Source: Ruminococcaceae bacterium UBA3710
GTDB taxonomy: Bacteria; Bacillota; Clostridia; Oscillospirales; Acutalibacteraceae
DNA length: 19,229 nucleotides
NCBI GenBank assembly: GCA_002371985.1
Contig: DFHZ01000158.1
Coordinates: forward strand, 1 to 19,229
Reading direction: 5' to 3'
Shown here one piece after another: positions 15,327 through 19,229 of the stretch (position 1 is its first letter; each line of letters begins with the position of its first letter). A program made the translations under genes and the position numbers. The notes beneath the pieces are model-generated. The model was not told the origin of the DNA. It worked only from the letters and a program-made list of their open reading frames with translations, and made no database searches.

Positions 15327-17033
15327 TTATTTTGTACAGCCAAAAGTAATATTGGCATACTCTGACGACTTTTTAACATCTTTCAAAGGGATTTTCATTT
15401 CCTCAGCAATTATTTTGGATACCAGAGGCATACAAAATCCACCTTGACATCTCCCCATTCCCGGTCGAACACGCTTTTTTATTCCGTCAATGGTTGGTAC
15501 GCAAATAGGTGAGTGTAATGCATCAAGAATCTCTCCCTTACTGATTTCCTCGCATCTGCAGACAATTACGCCATAATCCGGATTGGTTGCAATAATCTCA
15601 GATCGCTCTTTTGGGGACATCTTTCTGAGAGACGGAATTCCTTTGCGTATAGGATTAAATTCCTTATTCCTTTTAACTTCTTTAATTGGCGATAGCAGAT
15701 TAATTGCCATTTTTTCAATGTCGAGCGCAACAGCAGGAGCTGTTGTCAACCCGGGAGACTGTATGCCTGCACAGTGAATAAGGTTTTTTGTTTTTCTGCC
15801 GTATTCAATAATAAAATCCTCTTCAAAAGTTGCCGCCCGAGTTCCGGTAAAATAAGTTATGATATCTCGTTCGGAAAGCGACGGCATTGTCATTTTTTGT
15901 TTTGAAAAAACGGTTTCTATACTTTCACGACAAGTTGCAGTATTTTCCTTTTCATAAGTCTCAACAGCATCCGGACCAATAAGCAGATTATCATGTACTG
16001 TATGCAAAATTCCTCCGCCTTTTGAGTGCGATTTTCCATGAATACTCAAATCCTTAACAGATGCAATTGCAGTCATTTTTTTTCCCGCTTTTTTATCAAG
16101 TATAGAATTTGTCCCTCGTCGAGGATGAATGGAAAAAAATCTATCTTTCGCCATTTTTGCAACATCTTCTGCAAAAACTCCTGCAGAGTTTATTACAATT
16201 TTTGGATAAATAACTCCTCTGTTTGTAAAGACTTTGTAAATTTGTCCATTGTCAACTTCCATATCTAAAACAGAGGTGTTTAGAGAAACCTCTGCCCCGT
16301 TCATAACGGCATTTTCAGCATATGCTATAGTGAGGCTGTACGGACAAACGCAACCTGCACTGGGGTTGTAAATGGCAAACTTTATATTTGGGCTAAGGTT
16401 TTTTTCTACTTTCCTTAGCTCTTGTCCGGAAATGATTTTTGTGTCTTCGATACCATCAATATATTTTCTATGCAAGCAGTAAAACCACACCAAAGGTTTA
16501 GCCCAACTGTTGCAAAAGCATGCGTATTGTCCGAAACGATGAAATTCAACATTTAACTCAGAGCAAATTTTTGAATATAGTTTATTGCCTTTTCTTATAT
16601 ATTTATGTTTTAGTGACCCTTTTCCAAGATCTATTCCGGGGTGAACTTCGCCGTCATTTCTTCCTGACGCATGTAATGCCAAATCAGCTTCTTTTTCAAC
16701 AAGCAAAATGTCAATATCCCACTTTGATAATTCTCTCGCAATTGAAGCTCCGGAAATTCCACCGCCGATAATCAGAACGTCCGGTGTTCTTCCGTCTAAG
16801 GAATTGTCAAAAAAAGAATACTTTTTTGCAACTGAAAACAGGGGAGGGCTTGTTTTTATGTCGTTCACAACATGGCATTTGCTGTATTTGGTTGCAGCAA
16901 TTTGGCACGCCCTGACAACATCGTTCCATTCTGACAATTCGCCTCTTAATATAATGCAACCATCTTCAATAGCAGCATAAACCTTGCCGTTGAATTCTTT
17001 TTGAAGCTTTTTGTTTGTTTTTAATACATTCAT
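15327..17033 (-). CDS. GlpA-like FAD-dependent oxidoreductase with BFD [2Fe-2S] domain and BON-like N-terminus
   Basis: A 568-residue flavoprotein of the glycerol-3-phosphate dehydrogenase (GlpA/DAO) family. Residues 1-60 resemble a BON domain (CIILRGELSEWNDVV, CHVVNDIK), an unusual addition. The FAD Rossmann motif is DVLIIGGGISGASIARELS (85-103), then VEKEADLALHASGRNDG, the second FAD-contact signature of the family. INSAGVFAEDVAKMA and AGIQSPGLTTAPAVA (about 422-436) complete the DAO fold. The C-terminal BFD-like domain has CRC (492/494) and GMGRCQGGFC (529/534), a four-Cys [2Fe-2S] site. It should oxidise a glycerol-phosphate-like substrate and pass electrons to the GlpB-like/DUF1667 partners; substrate is inferred. 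First gene of the operon, with ribosome site GAGGAG. Confidence 0.9.
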   Translation of the reverse strand: MNVLKTNKKLQKEFNGKVYAAIEDGCIILRGELSEWNDVVRACQIAATKYSKCHVVNDIKTSPPLFSVAKKYSFFDNSLDGRTPDVLIIGGGISGASIARELSKWDIDILLVEKEADLALHASGRNDGEVHPGIDLGKGSLKHKYIRKGNKLYSKICSELNVEFHRFGQYACFCNSWAKPLVWFYCLHRKYIDGIEDTKIISGQELRKVEKNLSPNIKFAIYNPSAGCVCPYSLTIAYAENAVMNGAEVSLNTSVLDMEVDNGQIYKVFTNRGVIYPKIVINSAGVFAEDVAKMAKDRFFSIHPRRGTNSILDKKAGKKMTAIASVKDLSIHGKSHSKGGGILHTVHDNLLIGPDAVETYEKENTATCRESIETVFSKQKMTMPSLSERDIITYFTGTRAATFEEDFIIEYGRKTKNLIHCAGIQSPGLTTAPAVALDIEKMAINLLSPIKEVKRNKEFNPIRKGIPSLRKMSPKERSEIIATNPDYGVIVCRCEEISKGEILDALHSPICVPTIDGIKKRVRPGMGRCQGGFCMPLVSKIIAEEMKIPLKDVKKSSEYANITFGCTK

Positions 17034-17056
17034 TTATATCTCCTCAAAACACGGCA

Positions 17057-17086
17057 TTTTTAGTCGGTCGGACGACCGACTAAAAA
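17057..17086 (-). promoter_or_regulatory. Putative TetR-family operator (30-bp palindrome)
   Basis: The core AGTCGGTCGGACGACCGACT (17062-17081) is a perfect 9-bp inverted repeat with a two-base centre. Five flanking T/A pairs on each side extend it to 14+2+14. It lies immediately downstream of the -10 (17088-17093), where bound protein would block transcription. The size and GC-rich half-sites are typical of TetR-family operators. A related copy with the half-site CGACCGACT sits at the pilus promoter. Regulator not in the window. Confidence 0.78.
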
Positions 17087-17087
17087 A

Positions 17088-17116
17088 ATTATATATGTTT
17101 TTTACGATTTTGTCAA
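17088..17116 (-). promoter_or_regulatory. Consensus sigma-A promoter of the GlpA-like/kinase operon
   Basis: On the minus strand TTGACA (17116-17111), a 17-base spacer, then TATAAT (17093-17088): both hexamers and the spacing are perfect consensus. Such a strong promoter is normally held off by a repressor, consistent with the palindrome directly downstream. The first gene's ATG is at 17033. Confidence 0.88.
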
Positions 17117-17202
17117 CACTAAATGATATTTATGCAATTTTTTGTTTAAATTATCTAAACGAAATTATCCTTAAACCATTTCGCTTAAAGAGTGAAATGA
17201 TT

Positions 17203-17235
17203 GAAAAAAGAAAGGGCTTGTAAAATACAAACCCT
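17203..17235 (-). terminator. Orphan terminator-like hairpin near the right end of the island
   Basis: AGGGCTTGTA (17213-17222) pairs with TACAAACCCT (17226-17235) with one mismatch and an AAA loop. On the minus strand it is followed by TTCTTTTTTC. There is no gene upstream of it on that strand (17236-17413), so it could be the end of a lost gene or an insulator ahead of the operon promoter. In 17236-17413 I see no supportable coding region. Confidence 0.45.
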
Positions 17236-17413
17236 GAATATTGCAAAAACTGCTCGGCGATTGAAATAAGAGCAAAAAAAATATGTATATTTACTCATTG
17301 ATTGCCTGTAATGTTATTAACGGTCATAAAGTGTGCTATGAACAAGCAAGGAACACTGCGAAAAATCAAGCTTTCCAATCACTGTGTTTTAACCTTGATA
17401 TTTTTATACAATG

Positions 17414-17440
17414 CAGGCTGCAATCAAGGAAGAAGCATAA
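17414..17440 (+). pseudogene. Displaced ppdK 3' end / putative attR
   Basis: The 14-bp core (17414-17427), then ten bases and TAA. Read in frame it gives QAAIKEEA-stop, against [12 protein letters not shown] at the functional ppdK end. The similarity starts exactly at the core: the bases before it are unrelated to ppdK. No start codon or ribosome site makes it a gene. It reads as the native last codons of ppdK cut off from the gene by insertion of the island. Confidence 0.68.
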
Positions 17441-17464
17441 TTATCGTATAAGGTAAAATTTCAG

Positions 17465-17497
17465 CTCCCTTGCAGCACAAGCTGTAGGGGAGTTTTA
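17465..17497 (+). terminator. Terminator after the displaced ppdK tail (probably the original ppdK terminator)
   Basis: CTCCCTTGCAGC (17465-17476) pairs with GCTGTAGGGGAG (17481-17492), including two G-T pairs, with an ACAA loop and a TTTTAC tail on the + strand. It starts 24 bases after the orphan stop, about the spacing seen for ppdK at the left end. With no gene upstream it makes sense only as the old ppdK terminator. Confidence 0.72.
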
Positions 17498-17515
17498 CAT
17501 CAAATGCACATTATC

Positions 17516-17544
17516 TTGACAAAACAGAGCTTTTAGTTTATTAT
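17516..17544 (+). promoter_or_regulatory. Sigma-A promoter of the small membrane protein gene
   Basis: TTGACA (17516-17521), 17-base spacer, TATTAT (17539-17544). The next gene starts at 17609, giving a leader of about 60 bases with a good ribosome site. Confidence 0.8.
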
Positions 17545-17608
17545 TTAGTTAATGGGTATGGATTTAAAGCGAGAGCTTTTAATCATAAATTTTGAAAGGA
17601 GTATGGGT

Positions 17609-18055
17609 ATGTATTACAAACTTTACGGTGCATTTGACTCTGCTGCAGCAATGCCGCAGATGTCTACAGGTCAGATGATAGCAAGTTGTGTGTGCGGCCT
17701 TATCGTTTGCATATTAGCTATTGTTGCAATGTGGAAAATTTTCACAAAGGCAGGGGAGGCAGGCTGGAAGTCAATCGTTCCGATCCTCAATCTTTACATA
17801 CTTGTAAAGATTGCTGACGGAAAAGGCATTAAGTTCCTTCTTTTCTGCATTCCGATTGTGAATGTGATTTTTGGCTTTATGCTTTACATCAGACTTGCAA
17901 AGGCATTCGGCAAGAGCACAGGCTTCGGCATCGGTCTTATTTTCCTGAATTTCATCTTTATGCTTATTCTTGCATTCGGTGACGCTCAGTATGTAGGACC
18001 CAGAGGAATCCCTGCAGGCGCAGCACCTCAGGAACCCTTTGTTCCTCAGGCATAA
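17609..18055 (+). CDS. DUF5684-like small integral membrane protein
   Basis: A 148-residue protein with about three to four hydrophobic segments: roughly residues 22-42 (IASCVCGLIVCILAIVAMW), a short one near 52-64, 73-93 (FLLFCIPIVNVIFGFMLYI) and 105-123. The signature between them, FTKAGEAGWKSIVPILNLY followed by LAKAFGKSTGFGIGLIFLN, is the pattern I associate with DUF5684 membrane proteins, which often sit near signal peptidases or surface proteins. The C-terminal tail is Pro/Ala-rich (GIPAGAAPQEPFVPQA). The ATG at 17609 is preferred because GAAAGGAG lies 7 bases ahead; upstream in-frame ATGs at 17552 and 17603 have no properly spaced site. It has its own promoter and terminator, so it is a single-gene unit. 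Function unknown. Confidence 0.78.
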   Translation: MYYKLYGAFDSAAAMPQMSTGQMIASCVCGLIVCILAIVAMWKIFTKAGEAGWKSIVPILNLYILVKIADGKGIKFLLFCIPIVNVIFGFMLYIRLAKAFGKSTGFGIGLIFLNFIFMLILAFGDAQYVGPRGIPAGAAPQEPFVPQA

Positions 18056-18070
18056 TACTTAATTAAAATA

Positions 18071-18105
18071 AAAAGCAGACCGAAAAGGTCTGCTTTTTGT
18101 TTTTA
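18071..18105 (+). terminator. Terminator of the DUF5684-like gene
   Basis: AAAAGCAGACC (18071-18081) pairs with GGTCTGCTTTT (18087-18097), followed by more T's (TGTTTTT). The A and T arms could also let it work for the opposite strand, where the DUF6935-like gene ends at 18147. Confidence 0.88.
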
Positions 18106-18146
18106 TATCTACTTCTTCACTTTTCACTATTACTTATAACTTTAAC

Positions 18147-18641
18147 TTACGCCCAGGGATTCTGTGATTTCGGCACTCTTACATCTGACAGGAAGGTGTG
18201 CTGCCACAGGCACCATGTGCCGTCGCCCTTTTTGCGAAGCGTTACGGGGCGAGGGGAGTCAGCACCCGAGGATTTAAGGTAAAGAACGGCATAGCCCTCG
18301 TTTGTGTATGAATACGGGTTGTCGCTTACCTCAATTTTAATCGGTCCGTCGGGAATTGTGTAGTCATTTTCAACGCTTGTGCCCTCAACATATGAGCGCA
18401 CAACATAGCCCTTGCCTGAAAGCCTGTCACGGATAAACTGCGTGTCCATAACAGAAAGCGGCTGAGGTCCTTTGAGAAAGTTTATCATCTCAATAGCAGC
18501 GTTAACATCCTTTTCGTAATTGATAAATGCCGCTACTGCGAGCGCCGCCGTATTGAACGGCGAGCTTAAATCAGCCATTGCCTTAAGCTCTTCGACATTT
18601 GTCGGAAGCTTTTCGAGCGTAATCATTTCAACCTTGTTCAT
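18147..18641 (-). CDS. DUF6935-like protein
   Basis: A 164-residue soluble protein with no signal peptide or membrane segment. Its N-terminal half is helical (LEKLPTNVEELKAMADLSSP, then TAALAVAAFINYEKDVNAAI and MINFLKGPQPLS). The C-terminal half is beta-rich (YTIPDGPIKIEVSDNPYSY, EGYAVLYLKSSG, RPVTLRKKGDGTWCLW), ending SDVRVPKSQNPWA. This pattern resembles DUF6935, from recall only. The ATG has a GGGGGAT ribosome site and follows the metA stop by 19 bases on the same strand, so the two may be co-transcribed. Function unknown; nothing points to methionine metabolism except the neighbour. Confidence 0.65.
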   Translation of the reverse strand: MNKVEMITLEKLPTNVEELKAMADLSSPFNTAALAVAAFINYEKDVNAAIEMINFLKGPQPLSVMDTQFIRDRLSGKGYVVRSYVEGTSVENDYTIPDGPIKIEVSDNPYSYTNEGYAVLYLKSSGADSPRPVTLRKKGDGTWCLWQHTFLSDVRVPKSQNPWA

Positions 18642-18660
18642 AATAAATCCCCCTTTTATT

Positions 18661-19229
18661 TTAGAAATTGGAGTTCAAATCGTACGGCGTTTTCTGGTAA
18701 ACAAAGTAGTTAAGCCAATTCTGGAACAGCAGACAGCCTGTGTCACGCCATATGTTCTTAGGCGTTTTTTTAATGTCATCATCGGGGAAATAATTGTACG
18801 GAATTTCAATTTTCAGACCTTTTTCGAGATCCCTGAAATATTCCTTTGCAAGAGTGTTATTGTCATATTCGGAGTGACCTGTGCAATAGAAATTTCTGCA
18901 TTCCATATCGCTTATAAGGTGCACGCCTGCTTTTTCGGAATATGATAAAATCTGCAAATCCTTAACCTTGACAATATCCTCTTTTCTCGTTTCGGTGTGC
19001 CTTGAATGAGGCACATAGTAGCAGTCTGAAAAGCCACGAAGCAGGGGATGGTACAGGTCAAGCGGCATATGCTCGAAAATGCCGAAAAGCTTTTTGTCAA
19101 GCGGATGCTTCGGCACACCGTACCTGTGGTAAAGTGCTGCCTGTGCGCCCCAGCAGATATTGTAAGTTGAATAAACATTCTTTGAGAATTCATCCATGAA
19201 GCCGCAAAGCTCGTCCCAGTAGTCAACCT
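18661..19229 (-). CDS. metA: Homoserine O-acyltransferase (MetA/HTS family), 5' truncated by the window edge
   Basis: First committed step of methionine synthesis: transfer of an acyl group from acyl-CoA to homoserine, in the cytoplasm. The frame is open to the window edge; the added residues VDYWDELCGFMDEF precede STYNICWGAQAALYHRYG, which carries the nucleophilic Cys. Family landmarks follow: KLFGIFEH, LLRGFSDCYYVPHSRHTE, and the His/Glu of the catalytic triad in YCTGHSEYDNNTL. The C-terminus is WLNYFVYQKTPYDL. About the first 110 residues lie outside the window, including the position that distinguishes acetyl-CoA from succinyl-CoA users, so substrate choice cannot be read here; in Firmicutes many MetA proteins are acetyltransferases. 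The stop is 19 bases from the DUF6935-like start. Confidence 0.95.
   Translation of the reverse strand, partial: VDYWDELCGFMDEFSKNVYSTYNICWGAQAALYHRYGVPKHPLDKKLFGIFEHMPLDLYHPLLRGFSDCYYVPHSRHTETRKEDIVKVKDLQILSYSEKAGVHLISDMECRNFYCTGHSEYDNNTLAKEYFRDLEKGLKIEIPYNYFPDDDIKKTPKNIWRDTGCLLFQNWLNYFVYQKTPYDLNSNF

Noticed and set aside
17172..17290. Short minus-strand frame of about 37 codons (MSKYTYFFCSYFNRR…)
   Set aside because: It reads straight through the hairpin and its T-tract and has no ribosome site; probably chance.
17338..17394. Short plus-strand frame starting MNKQGTLRKIKLSNHCV
   Set aside because: Only about 18 codons, no ribosome site, no recognisable relatives.
1..19229. CRISPR arrays, tRNA/rRNA genes, intact transposases
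   Set aside because: No regularly spaced repeats, cloverleaf or rRNA-like sequence, and no transposase frames were seen on either strand.

Overview
The window looks like the chromosome of an anaerobic gut-type Clostridia (Oscillospiraceae/Ruminococcus-like; inferred from the PPDK, the LPXTG pilins and the small DUF families, not proven). The two edges are fairly GC-rich housekeeping DNA: the 3' end of pyruvate phosphate dikinase (1-432, + strand) on the left; a small membrane protein gene (+), a DUF6935-like gene and the 3' part of metA (both -) on the right. The middle, about 433-17413, is clearly more AT-rich and carries two leftward operons.

The main structural result is that this AT-rich middle appears to be a roughly 17 kb integrated island. 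The last codons of ppdK occur twice. The left copy (406-432) ends the functional gene. The right copy (17414-17440) is an orphan that encodes QAAIKEEA-stop and is followed by a good terminator (17465-17497). The copies share the 14 bp CAGGCTGCAATCAA exactly, and similarity stops abruptly upstream of it. This is the pattern of attL/attR for an element that entered the 3' end of ppdK and supplied a replacement tail and terminator. A decapitated large serine recombinase (626-1291) lies just inside the left end, as expected for an element that has lost its integrase.

Island operon 1 (9501 down to 1531, - strand) is a sortase-assembled pilus locus. In order it encodes a 52-aa coiled-coil peptide, signal peptidase I, a 1137-aa LPNTG tip adhesin, a 508-aa LPTTG major pilin, a class C pilin sortase, a 229-aa LPQTG minor pilin and a second small sortase. 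Genes overlap or nearly abut. A sigma-A promoter (TTGACA-17-TATAAA) lies at 9637-9665 and a terminator at 1300-1327.

Island operon 2 (17033 down to 9918, - strand) encodes a GlpA-like FAD oxidoreductase with a BFD-type [2Fe-2S] domain, a GlpB-like FAD/NAD(P) oxidoreductase, a DUF1667 Cys-motif protein, an FGGY-family kinase, an alkyldihydroxyacetonephosphate-synthase (AGPS)-like FAD oxidase and a DUF6483-type protein. It looks like a redox/kinase pathway for a polyol, glycerol-phosphate or ether-lipid-type substrate, but the substrate is unknown and no transporter is present. Its promoter is a perfect consensus (TTGACA-17-TATAAT), and just downstream of the -10 sits a 30-bp near-uninterrupted palindrome typical of a TetR-family operator. 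A related operator, sharing the half-site CGACCGACT, lies in the same place at the pilus promoter, so both operons may answer to one regulator that is not encoded here.

No tRNA, rRNA, CRISPR array or intact insertion sequence was seen.
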